DNA of 64,000 nucleotides, from positions 2,875,501 through 2,939,500 of the forward strand of contig NZ_CP031455.1 in NCBI RefSeq assembly GCF_003391135.1, written 5' to 3'. The notes below the pieces were generated by a model. It was not told the origin of the DNA. It did not search any database and was given only the letters and a program-made list of their open reading frames with translations. The DNA is from Streptoverticillium olivoreticuli subsp. olivoreticuli (GTDB lineage Bacteria > Actinomycetota > Actinomycetes > Streptomycetales > Streptomycetaceae). The translations under genes and the position numbers were made by a program. Shown here one piece after another: positions 1 to 7,383 of this stretch (within the stretch, counting starts at the first letter, position 1; each line of letters opens with the position of its first letter).

Positions 1-33
1 TTATCCGAAACCACAAACAAGGGAGCGTTCGGA

Positions 34-495
34 ATGCGGTACATCACTGGAGGGTTCGCACTGGGAGCCGCGCTGGCACTGGGCGGCCTGGTGGCGGCCG
101 GGACAACGGCCGCGAACGCCGCACCCGCCCCCGCGGCTCAGACGCAGAGCCTGTTCCCGACGAGCCTGTTCGCGCCCTCTTCGCTGGTCCTGACGGTCGG
201 CCAGGGCGAGAACAGGGACAGCTCCGGAGTACAGCGCGCCGTGACACTGACCTGTATGCCCAAGGCGAGCGGCAGCCACCCGGACGCCAGGAGCGCGTGC
301 GACCAGCTGCGCGCCGCCGACGGTGACTTCGACAAGACCATCGCGTTCAAGGCCGACACGTTCTGCACCAAGGAGTGGAACCCGATCGTCGTGACCGCGG
401 AAGGCGTCTGGCAGGGCAAGCGGGTCAGCTACGAGCACACCTTCGCCAACCCGTGCATGAAGCGGGCGTCCCAGGGCACGGTCTTCGAGTTCTGA
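34..495 (+). CDS. Subtilisin-inhibitor (SSI) family secreted protease inhibitor
   Basis: This is a 153-residue secreted protein of the Streptomyces subtilisin inhibitor family (inhibitor family I16), which blocks serine proteases by a substrate-like loop. Residues 1–30 form a signal peptide ending near ANAA. The mature part has the four family cysteines (74, 89, 111, 141), expected to pair 74–89 and 111–141, and the conserved stretch [11 protein letters not shown] near residue 124. By alignment with SSI from memory, the reactive site is C-T-K113-E114, so P1 is Lys; that predicts inhibition of trypsin-like more than subtilisin-like enzymes. The ATG follows a GGGAG site. It converges on a streptogrisin-type protease gene, which suggests but does not prove that the pair act together outside the cell. 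Confidence 0.93.
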   Translation: MRYITGGFALGAALALGGLVAAGTTAANAAPAPAAQTQSLFPTSLFAPSSLVLTVGQGENRDSSGVQRAVTLTCMPKASGSHPDARSACDQLRAADGDFDKTIAFKADTFCTKEWNPIVVTAEGVWQGKRVSYEHTFANPCMKRASQGTVFEF

Positions 496-526
496 GACCG
501 GCACCTGCAGGAGCCCCGTGCATGAG

Positions 527-565
527 GCGGCCCCCGGACACCGTGGAGGTGTGTCCGGGGGCCGC
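527..565. terminator. Bidirectional hairpin between inhibitor and protease genes
   Basis: A perfect 15-bp inverted repeat (527–541 with 551–565) has a 9-base loop and lies between the convergent stops at 495 and 582. Its position suggests a terminator for both genes. No U-tract is visible, which is usual in Streptomyces. Confidence 0.8.
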
Positions 566-581
566 CCGTTCGTGGGGGGCT

Positions 582-1658
582 TCAGCCGATGCGCACACCG
601 TACGCCGCGAGGGCCCGGGTGACCGGCTCGTAGAAGGTCGTGCCGCCCGACATGCAGTCGCCACTGCCGCCCGAGGTGAGGCCCAGCGCCGTGGTGTCGT
701 GGAAGAGGGGGCCGCCGCTGTCGCCGCCCTCGGCGCACACATCGGTCTGGATCAGCCCGCGGACCGTGCCCTCCGCGTAGTTCACCGTGGCGTCGAGGCC
801 GGTGACCTTGCCGCTGTGCACTCCGGTGGTGGAGCCGCTGCGCGTCACCTTATCGCCGACAGCAGGGTCGGCGGCCTGGAAGATGGGCTGAGTGCCGCCG
901 AGGTGGAGATCCACCTGGCCGGGGTGATCAACGGCCGCGGTGTACCGGACGAGGGCGTGGTCCTCGCCGGGGAACTTCGAGGAGACGGTCTTCCCGATCC
1001 ATGGGAGGCCGCCCTGGCTCGCGGCCCATTGCGGTTCGACACTGCCGCAGTGTCCGGCGGTGAGGAAGAACGCGTTGTTTTTGTCGTCGAGGACGTTGAA
1101 CCCCAGCGAGCAGCGGTACTTGGCGCCGTAGATCCCGTCGCCGCCCGCGATGTACCGGGTGAGCTTCGCGGCCGTTCTCCGCACCAGCACCGCGTCACCG
1201 AGCGACTTGACCGTCTTGTTGAGCCGCGTCAGCTGCTCGCCCATGACCGTGGGGTCGGCGGTGACGACGACGCGGTTGACCCTGGGATCCGACACCCAGG
1301 TGGTGCCGGGGATGGCCTCACCGGCGTTCAACACGGCTTGTGCCGAGTCGAGTTCGGCCTGCGAGTACTTCACGACCTTCGGCTGGGCGCCCACCGCGCG
1401 GACCAGACCCTCCGCCGCGCTGCTGACGACGTTGACGACGAGTCTGTGCGCCCCCTCGTCGTAGTACGAACCGGCTTCCTCACCCTTGAGCCGGTCGACG
1501 AGCGTCCTCGCGAGCTGCCCGGCCGAGGACACGGAGAGCTCGCGCGGAGCCTGTGTGGTCGAGGCGTCGGCGGTCTGTGGGCTGAGGGTCACGGCCGCGA
1601 GCGCGGTCATCGCCGCGGCGGCCAGGGTGGCGCGCGCACGAATCCGGGAAGGCTTCAA
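582..1658 (-). CDS. Streptogrisin-type serine protease precursor (S1E family)
   Basis: This is a 358-residue secreted chymotrypsin-fold protease with a signal peptide (about 1–32) and a long prodomain (about 38–169) of the alpha-lytic protease type that folds and then blocks the enzyme. The mature enzyme probably begins at Ile170 (IAGGDGIYG) and is 189 residues long. The catalytic triad is visible as His203 in LTAGHC, Asp233 in GEDHALV and Ser314 in EGGDSGGPL. The likely disulfides are C183–C204 and C308–C335. The C-terminal half closely resembles streptogrisins B and D. The start is a TTG preceded by GGAGGTG at good spacing. A second, shorter-pro protease lies 1.4 kb upstream on the same strand, and an SSI-type inhibitor gene converges on it. 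Confidence 0.93.
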   Translation of the reverse strand: MKPSRIRARATLAAAAMTALAAVTLSPQTADASTTQAPRELSVSSAGQLARTLVDRLKGEEAGSYYDEGAHRLVVNVVSSAAEGLVRAVGAQPKVVKYSQAELDSAQAVLNAGEAIPGTTWVSDPRVNRVVVTADPTVMGEQLTRLNKTVKSLGDAVLVRRTAAKLTRYIAGGDGIYGAKYRCSLGFNVLDDKNNAFFLTAGHCGSVEPQWAASQGGLPWIGKTVSSKFPGEDHALVRYTAAVDHPGQVDLHLGGTQPIFQAADPAVGDKVTRSGSTTGVHSGKVTGLDATVNYAEGTVRGLIQTDVCAEGGDSGGPLFHDTTALGLTSGGSGDCMSGGTTFYEPVTRALAAYGVRIG

Positions 1659-1852
1659 CTCGGCACCTCCGGTGGGGGGTCGGGCGGGGCGGTGGGGCGC
1701 CCGGGGGCCCGAAGGACACAGGCACGGACGTGAGGGGTCCCTTTACGAAAGCCGCGTCCATGCCAAGTTCTCGTCGAGTATGGCGATGTGAAGTGGGCGC
1801 GCACAAGGCGTACTTCGCGTTGCGAGCGGCCCGCGCTTGCGCGCCCCTATAG

Positions 1853-2049
1853 ATGGGTGCGGGTCCATTCCGCCTGCGGCGGGCTTTGTTCCCCAGCCCC
1901 ACCCCTTCCCGAAACTGGGGGCTCCGCCCCCAGACCCCCGGGGGTGCGCAAATCCAGCCCGTGGGGGCACCTCCCAGCGGTAGCTGGGGGAGATTGAGGA
2001 CGCGCCCGAAGGGCGCTCCCGCCGCAGGCGGCAACAGACCCGCAGCCGA
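1853..2049. repeat. 3'-end modular repeat, locus 1
   Basis: The 406-base gap 1659–2064 is mostly a composite repeat seen at five other loci here. In order on the plus strand it holds a GGTGCGGGT module, a CGCCTGCGGCGGGCTT module, CCCCTTCCCGAAACTGGGGG, GTGCGCAAATCCAGCCC, the hairpin CTCCCAGCGGTAGCTGGGGG, TTGAGGACGCGCCC, and GCCGCAGGCGGCAAC. It abuts the 3' end of the slipin gene (stop at 2065). No ORF in it looks coding. Confidence 0.8.
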
Positions 2050-2064
2050 AAGAAAGCCGTAAGT

Positions 2065-2886
2065 CTACGCCGAGCCCGTCTCGTCGCTCTCGCCCTCCGG
2101 GCGAGCCGGCTTCGCCGGCTGCGGTTCATGGCCCGCGCGCTCCAAGAAGCGCAGGAGCTCTACCGGGAACGGCAGTACCAGCGTCGAGTTCTTCTCGGCC
2201 GCCACCGCCACGATCGTCTGGAGCAGCCGCAGCTGAAGAGCGGAAGGCTGCGACGACATCGTCTCCGCCGCCTCCGCCAGCTTCTTCGAGGCCAGGAGCT
2301 CCGCGTCCGCGTTGATCACGCGCGCCCGCCGCTCGCGCTCCGCCTCCGCCTGGCGGGACATCGACCGCTTCATCGTCTCCGGCAGCGAGACGTCCTTGAT
2401 CTCGACGCGGTCGATGTGCACGCCCCAGCCGATGGCCGGGCTGTCGAGCATCAGCTCCAGGCCCTGGTTGAGCTTCTCGCGGTTGGAGAGGAGGTCGTCG
2501 AGGTCGCTCTTGCCGATGATCGAGCGCAGGGAGGTCTGGGCCATCTGGGAGACGGCGAAGCGGTAGTCCTCGACCTGGATCACGGCCTCCGCGGGGTCGA
2601 CGACCTTGAAGTAGACGACGGCGTCGACGCGCACGGTGACGTTGTCCCGGGTGATGCCCTCCTGCGCGGGCACCGGCATCGTCACGATCTGCATATTGAC
2701 CTTGCGCAGCCGGTCGACACCGGGAATGACCATGGTGAACCCGGGTTTTCTGATCTCCGGGAGCAGCCGGCCGAGCCTGAGGACGACACCGCGCTCGTAC
2801 TGCTTCACCACGCGTGCCGCCGCCACCGCGTACACCACGCACGCGGATCCGGCGCCCGCCGCTGCCACTACCAGTTCCTCGACCAT
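2065..2886 (-). CDS. SPFH/band-7 (slipin-like) membrane protein
   Basis: This is a 273-residue member of the stomatin/prohibitin/flotillin superfamily. Residues 1–23 are hydrophobic and should anchor it. The band-7 domain follows (about 26–200) with the typical ERGVVLRLGRL and PGFTMVIPGVDRL stretches, and then an Arg/Glu/Ala-rich coiled-coil segment (about 175–215). The Pro-rich C-terminus is probably disordered. Such proteins oligomerise in membrane microdomains and often assist proteases; NfeD partners are common, but none is adjacent here. The ATG follows AAGGGG at good spacing. The function in this organism is unknown beyond family membership. Confidence 0.88.
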   Translation of the reverse strand: MVEELVVAAAGAGSACVVYAVAAARVVKQYERGVVLRLGRLLPEIRKPGFTMVIPGVDRLRKVNMQIVTMPVPAQEGITRDNVTVRVDAVVYFKVVDPAEAVIQVEDYRFAVSQMAQTSLRSIIGKSDLDDLLSNREKLNQGLELMLDSPAIGWGVHIDRVEIKDVSLPETMKRSMSRQAEAERERRARVINADAELLASKKLAEAAETMSSQPSALQLRLLQTIVAVAAEKNSTLVLPFPVELLRFLERAGHEPQPAKPARPEGESDETGSA

Positions 2887-2952
2887 GGCATGACCCCTTG
2901 TCCCGCGTGTCGGGTGTCACATCCCACGGTAGGCCCGTACCGGACCAAGGTC

Positions 2953-2986
2953 GAGCCCCCGGCCCGGGGGTCCGGACCGGGGGCTC
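2953..2986. terminator. Hairpin downstream of streptogrisin gene
   Basis: A 10-bp perfect inverted repeat (GAGCCCCCGG at 2953, CCGGGGGCTC at 2977) lies between the stop of the protease gene at 3064 and the start of the slipin gene at 2886. It probably terminates protease transcription. Confidence 0.6.
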
Positions 2987-3063
2987 CTGTGCTGCTGGCC
3001 GCAAGGCTTGGGGAAGGGGTCGGTGCTCGCTCGCGGTCAGGGGATCGGGAGGGCCGGGCGGGC

Positions 3064-3984
3064 TCAGAAGATGCTCACGCCGTAGGCCTTGAGGGCCGGG
3101 CCGACCGGCTGGAAGAAGGTCGTACCGCCGGAGGTGCAGTTGCCGCTGCCGCCGGAGGTCAGACCGAGGGCCGTGGAGCCCGCGAAGAGGGAGCCGCCGC
3201 TGTCGCCGGGCTCGGCGCACACGTTGGTCTGGATCAGACCGCGGACGATCTGGCCGTTGCCGTAGTTCACGGTCGCGTTCAGGCCGGTGACCTTGCCGCC
3301 GTGCACATGGGTCGTGGAGCCGCTGCGCTGTACGGACTGGCCGACGGACGCGTTGCCCGCGGCGGTGATGCGCTGTGTGCTGCCGTTGTAGAGGTCGACG
3401 GCGCTGGGGTGGGCGACGGAGCCGTTGGTGTACTGCACGATGCCGTAGTCGTTGCCCGGGAAGCTGGTGCCGGTGGTCGGGCCGATGCTCGTGCCGTGCC
3501 CGGCGTCGGTGTAGTAGGGGGGCTTGCCCTGGGTGCAGTGGCCCGCGGTCAGGAAGTAGTAGGTGCTGCCCTTGCGGACGTTGAACCCTACGGAGCAGCG
3601 CCAGGTCGGCGCGTAGATGGCGTCGCCGCCCGCGAGGTACTTGGTGATTTTGCCCGGGGTGCGTTCGACCCGTATCGCGTCGGCGTTCGGGCCGGCCTGC
3701 TGTCTGATCTTCGCTATCGCGGCGGCGGAGACGGTGGAGTCGGCGGTGACGACGACGGTGCCGCTGCTGCTGTCGGTGACCCAGGCGGTGCCCGCGACGT
3801 CGGCCGACTGCACGGCCGCGCTCGCGGCGGACAGCTGGGCGGCGGTGGCGGCGGAGCCGCTCCGGTCGGAGGCGTGGGCGTGGCCGGCGACGAGCGCGGT
3901 GGCGGCGAGGAGGCCGGTGGCGACGGCGATGCGGCGGGCGCGGCGGGTGGGGGTGCGGTGGGGGGTGGTGCGCTTGATCCTCAC
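3064..3984 (-). CDS. Streptogrisin A-like serine protease precursor
   Basis: This is a 306-residue secreted S1 protease. The open frame extends further upstream, but the GTG at 3984 sits 5 bases after a GGGAGGAAG ribosome site and is followed by an Arg-rich signal peptide ending near AHAS (residue 39), so I chose it. A short prodomain (about 40–116) precedes the mature enzyme, which starts near residue 117 (LAGGDAIY) and is about 189 residues. The triad is His149 (LTAGHC), Asp179 (GNDYGIV) and Ser262 (EPGDSGGSL). The GDSGGSL form and the C-terminal GGSGNC segment resemble streptogrisin A. The prodomain is much shorter than that of the protease at 582–1658, so the two are paralogues rather than a recent duplication. 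Confidence 0.92.
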   Translation of the reverse strand: MRIKRTTPHRTPTRRARRIAVATGLLAATALVAGHAHASDRSGSAATAAQLSAASAAVQSADVAGTAWVTDSSSGTVVVTADSTVSAAAIAKIRQQAGPNADAIRVERTPGKITKYLAGGDAIYAPTWRCSVGFNVRKGSTYYFLTAGHCTQGKPPYYTDAGHGTSIGPTTGTSFPGNDYGIVQYTNGSVAHPSAVDLYNGSTQRITAAGNASVGQSVQRSGSTTHVHGGKVTGLNATVNYGNGQIVRGLIQTNVCAEPGDSGGSLFAGSTALGLTSGGSGNCTSGGTTFFQPVGPALKAYGVSIF

Positions 3985-4192
3985 GTTGTCTTCCTCCCGT
4001 GGGGGGCCTGGTGAGGCGCAGCCAATTGGGCACGACCCATTCCACTTTCGACGTGCCCCTGACAAGCGCTTCCGGCGAGTATTCGGGGACTGCGACGCGC
4101 CGCGCAAGAGCATCTTTCGGACGACCTTCCCCCAACTTCCCCTTACGCGCCGGTAGTTGCTCCGATTCCCTGCCGTTCCCGTAAGCCTCCGA

Positions 4193-4984
4193 TCAGGCGG
4201 CCGACACCGTCCTCTCCCCCGCCGGGACCGCGACGCTCAGCACATTCCCCGGCGGCGGAAACGGGCAGATGAACGCGTCGGAGAAAGCGCACGGCGGCAG
4301 CACCGCCCGGTTGAAGTCGACGGTCACCCTGCCGTCCGGCGCCGGCTCCGGCGCGTAGAGGAAACGGAAGCGGTAGCTCGACGTGCCGCTCGTCCCGTCC
4401 GCGAAGACCGCCCACAGCGAGCCGTCCGCCTCGGCGGAGACCCGCAGCGTGTGCTCGTCGCCGCCGACGGTGAAGGCCAGCTCGCCCGCGAGGCCCAGCC
4501 CCCGCGCGCGGCCGTCCGCGTTCTCGACGGTGACCGTGCGGTCGCGCTCGTATGGGCGGAACAGCCCGCCGAGCACCCAGCGTTCGTCGTGGTCGAAGGC
4601 GTCGATGCCGGTGAAGGCCCGGCGCGCCGCCGAGTCGGGGTCGTACGCGCGGACCGCCCACTGGCCCTCGCGGCGCATGACGAGCAGCCGCCGCGCACCG
4701 TGTGCGACCCGGGCCGTGGCGGGTCCGCTGTCGGCGGTGAGCCGGACCCCGCCCTCGGCCGGGTGCCCGTCGACGGTCAGCCCGTCCGCGGCCGTGGCGG
4801 TGAGCACCACGGCCTCGCCGTCCGGGGCCTGTCTCCAGCGGCCCGGTGCGGCGGGGATCCGGCCGTCGGGGTGGTCGGCCGTCCAGGAGGTGCCGGTGAG
4901 CGCGAGCGGGCCATAGGGCGCGGAGACCGCCTCGGCGCGCTCTTCCCGCCAGGCCTTCCACTGCTGTCGTGCGTCGGTGCTCAT
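4193..4984 (-). CDS. DUF1684 family protein
   Basis: This is a 263-residue protein of the DUF1684 family, whose function is not known to me. It starts at an ATG ([16 protein letters not shown]) just 5 bases after the stop of the upstream monooxygenase gene, so it is the last gene of a four-gene operon. Family-like features include the N-terminal W-x-x-W-R-x-E-R segment and the C-terminal [20 protein letters not shown] stretch with two cysteines. No signal peptide or membrane segment is seen, so it is probably cytosolic. Its position behind flavin monooxygenases suggests a role in the same degradation or scavenging route, but the sequence shows no catalytic motif I can name. Confidence 0.85.
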   Translation of the reverse strand: MSTDARQQWKAWREERAEAVSAPYGPLALTGTSWTADHPDGRIPAAPGRWRQAPDGEAVVLTATAADGLTVDGHPAEGGVRLTADSGPATARVAHGARRLLVMRREGQWAVRAYDPDSAARRAFTGIDAFDHDERWVLGGLFRPYERDRTVTVENADGRARGLGLAGELAFTVGGDEHTLRVSAEADGSLWAVFADGTSGTSSYRFRFLYAPEPAPDGRVTVDFNRAVLPPCAFSDAFICPFPPPGNVLSVAVPAGERTVSAA

Positions 4985-4989
4985 GCGGG

Positions 4990-6309
4990 TCAACCTTTCA
5001 CAGGGGAACGCGTGGCGGGCAGCGGGAGCCCCAGGTGGTCGCGGAGCGTCGGGCCCGTGTACTCCGTACGGAACGCGCCACGCTCCTGGAGCAGCGGTAC
5101 GACGCGCTCGACGAAGTCGTCGAGCCCGCCCGGGGTCAGGTGCGGGATGAGGATGAAGCCGTCGGCGGCGCCCGTCGTGACGAACTCGTCCAGCTGCGCG
5201 GCGACCGCCTCCGGGGTGCCGATGAAGGACTGCCGGCCGGAGGTCTCGATCACGGTCTGCCGGATGGAGAGCCCCTTCGCCTCGGCGACCGCGCGCCAGC
5301 GGGCGGCCACGGCGAAGGGGTCGCCGATCTTCACCCGGCCCTGGGCGAGCTCGCCGTCGGGATCGGGGTCGATGTCGGGGAGCGGCCCGTCGGGGTCGTA
5401 GGCGGAGAGGTCGCGGCCCCAGACCTGTTCCAGGGTGAGCAGCGCGGTCTGCGGGGAGACCTGCTGTTTGCGGATCTCGGCGGCCTTCTCCTGGGCCTCG
5501 GCGGCGGTGTCGCCGAGGACGACGGTCACACCGGGCATGATCTTGAGGTCGTCGGGGGCGCGGCCGTACGCGGCGAGCCTGCCCTTGACGTCGGCGTAGA
5601 AGGCGCGGCCGGCCTCCAGGGTGCCGTGCCGGGTGAAGATGACGTCGGCGTCGGCCGCGGCGAACTCGCGGCCCTCGCCGGAGTCGCCGGCCTGGATGAC
5701 GACGGGGTGACCCTGCGGGCCGCGCGCCACGTCGAACTCCCCCGAGATGGCGAAGTGTTCGCCCGCGTGGGCGAAGGGACGGGGGACGCCGTCCGGCGCC
5801 CAGGAGTCCCAGAGTTCGCGGGCGGTGGCGACGAACTCCGCGGCGCGGGTGTAGCGGTCGGCCCGGTCGAGGTAGCCGCCGCGCCGGAAGTTCTCGCCGG
5901 TGAAAGCGTCGGAGGAGGTGACGACGTTCCAGGCGGCGCGCCCGCCGCTGAGGTGGTCCAGGGAGGCGAGGCGGCGGGCGAGTTCGTAGGGCTCGTTGAA
6001 GGTGGCGTTGACGGTGGCGGCCAGGCCGATCCGGTCGGTGACGGCGGCCAGGGCGCTGAGCACGGTGAGGGACTCGGGGCGGCCGACGACGTCGAGGTCG
6101 TGGATCAGTCCCTTGTGCTCCCGCAGCCGCAGCCCTTCGGCGAGGAAGAAGAAGTCGAACAGGCCGCGCTCGGCGGTGCGCGCGAGGTGGACGAAGGAGG
6201 CGAAGCCGATCTGGCTGCCCGAGCGCGGGTCCGTCCAGACGGTGGTGCTGTTGACGCCGGGGAAGTGGGCGGCGAGGTGCATCTGCCTGCGCCGCGTACG
6301 GCTGGTCAT
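4990..6309 (-). CDS. NtaA/SnaA/DszA-family FMN-dependent monooxygenase
   Basis: This 439-residue enzyme belongs to the bacterial-luciferase-like flavin monooxygenases of the nitrilotriacetate, pristinamycin and dibenzothiophene-sulfone type. These use reduced FMN and oxygen to cleave C–N or C–S bonds. Recognisable stretches are HFPGVNSTTVWTDPRSGSQ near residue 15, the flavin-site TVNATFNEPYELARRLASLD and SGGRAAWNVVTSS (about 95–145), and GHPVVIQAGDSGEGREFAA near 220. The ATG overlaps the TGA of the upstream gene as ATGA, so translation is coupled. No FMN reductase gene is adjacent, so reduced flavin must come from elsewhere. The substrate cannot be read from the sequence. Confidence 0.9.
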   Translation of the reverse strand: MTSRTRRRQMHLAAHFPGVNSTTVWTDPRSGSQIGFASFVHLARTAERGLFDFFFLAEGLRLREHKGLIHDLDVVGRPESLTVLSALAAVTDRIGLAATVNATFNEPYELARRLASLDHLSGGRAAWNVVTSSDAFTGENFRRGGYLDRADRYTRAAEFVATARELWDSWAPDGVPRPFAHAGEHFAISGEFDVARGPQGHPVVIQAGDSGEGREFAAADADVIFTRHGTLEAGRAFYADVKGRLAAYGRAPDDLKIMPGVTVVLGDTAAEAQEKAAEIRKQQVSPQTALLTLEQVWGRDLSAYDPDGPLPDIDPDPDGELAQGRVKIGDPFAVAARWRAVAEAKGLSIRQTVIETSGRQSFIGTPEAVAAQLDEFVTTGAADGFILIPHLTPGGLDDFVERVVPLLQERGAFRTEYTGPTLRDHLGLPLPATRSPVKG

Positions 6310-7340
6310 GCGGTCTCCCTCGCGGTGGCGTAGCGGTTGGCCGGGCGGGGCAGGCACAGGTGCTCGCGGAGCGTGCCGCCCGGGTAGAAGGAGCGCAGCA
6401 GTCCGCGGTGCTGGAGCACGGGGACGGTCCCGTCGACGAGCAGCGGGAGGTCGCGGTCGGGGTTCTCCGGCCGGAAGTGGAAGCCGTCGACGACGCCGTC
6501 CGCGTACCAGGCCCCGGCCAGGTCGGCGAGGGCCACGGCGTCGGCCGCCGCGTACAGCGCGACGGGCAGGGAGGCGAGGACGACGATCCGGCCGGGGTCC
6601 CGGCCGAACGCGCGGGCGCGCCGGTGCAGTTCGTCGCGGACGCCGCGGACCGCGCCCGGGTTCCCGGTGTCCTTGACCCGTACGTAGGCGACGTCCGCGT
6701 GGCGTGCGGCGGCCGTGCGGGGCAGGGGGTCGGTGGCGTCGACGGCGATGACGGGGTGGCCCTGCGGGGGCCGGGGCACGATGGAGGGGCCGCGGACGCT
6801 GAAGGCGGTGCCCTCGTAGTCGACGTAGTGGAGCTTGTCGCGGTCGATGAAGCGGCCGGTGGCCACGTCGCGGATCTCGGCGTCGTCCTCCCAGCTGTCC
6901 CAGAGCCGGGTGACGACGTCGGCGACCTCGTCGGCCTCCTGCCACAGTTCGGGGGCGGGCGCGGCGGCCTTGCGGCCGAAGTGGCGGGCGTCGGCCTCGC
7001 CGGTGGAGACGTCGACGGTCCAGCCGGCCCGGCCGCCGCTGACCCAGTCGAGGGTGGAGACGGCCGAGGAGACGTGGAAGGGCTCGGTGTGGGTGGTGGT
7101 GACCGTCGGCACCAGTCCGATCCGCTCGGTGACGGGCGCGAGGCGGGCGAGCACGGCGAGGGCGTCGAGGCGGCGCTCCCCCCGCCGGGGCGGGCCGAGG
7201 GTGTCGCCGAGGGTGACGAAGTCGAGCCTGCCGTGCTCGGCGAGGCGTGCGGTGCGGGCGTACGGCTCGGCGTCGCGGGCGTCGGGCCGGTCGAGGGCGA
7301 CGGCCAGGTGGAGCGGCCGGGTGGGTACGAGTGGGGACAT
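6306..7340 (-). CDS. Luciferase-like flavin-dependent oxidoreductase
   Basis: This 344-residue protein belongs to the LLM-class (TIM-barrel, F420/FMN) oxidoreductases, and is shorter and more divergent than its downstream neighbour. Typical stretches are LAEHGRLDFVTLGDT near residue 37, IGLVPTVTTTHTEPF and SGGRAGWTVDVSTG (about 75–115), and GHPVIAVDATD near 175. The C-terminal half has the family's redesigned insertion with HFRPENPDRDLPLLVDGTVP. I chose the ATG at 7340 (MSPLVPTRPLHLAVALDRP); the reading frame runs further upstream into the previous gene. It overlaps the next gene by 4 bases and lies 43 bases after the FAD-binding protein, so the three form one transcription unit. It probably works in the same pathway. 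Confidence 0.87.
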   Translation of the reverse strand: MSPLVPTRPLHLAVALDRPDARDAEPYARTARLAEHGRLDFVTLGDTLGPPRRGERRLDALAVLARLAPVTERIGLVPTVTTTHTEPFHVSSAVSTLDWVSGGRAGWTVDVSTGEADARHFGRKAAAPAPELWQEADEVADVVTRLWDSWEDDAEIRDVATGRFIDRDKLHYVDYEGTAFSVRGPSIVPRPPQGHPVIAVDATDPLPRTAAARHADVAYVRVKDTGNPGAVRGVRDELHRRARAFGRDPGRIVVLASLPVALYAAADAVALADLAGAWYADGVVDGFHFRPENPDRDLPLLVDGTVPVLQHRGLLRSFYPGGTLREHLCLPRPANRYATARETA

Positions 7341-7383
7341 GGGGTTCCCTGGGGTGTGAGGAACGTGTCGGTGGTGGGTGCGG

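Noticed and set aside
1..738. Minus-strand 245-codon open frame opposite the SSI gene
   Set aside because: It is a shadow of the inhibitor gene with Arg/Pro-rich composition and no start context.
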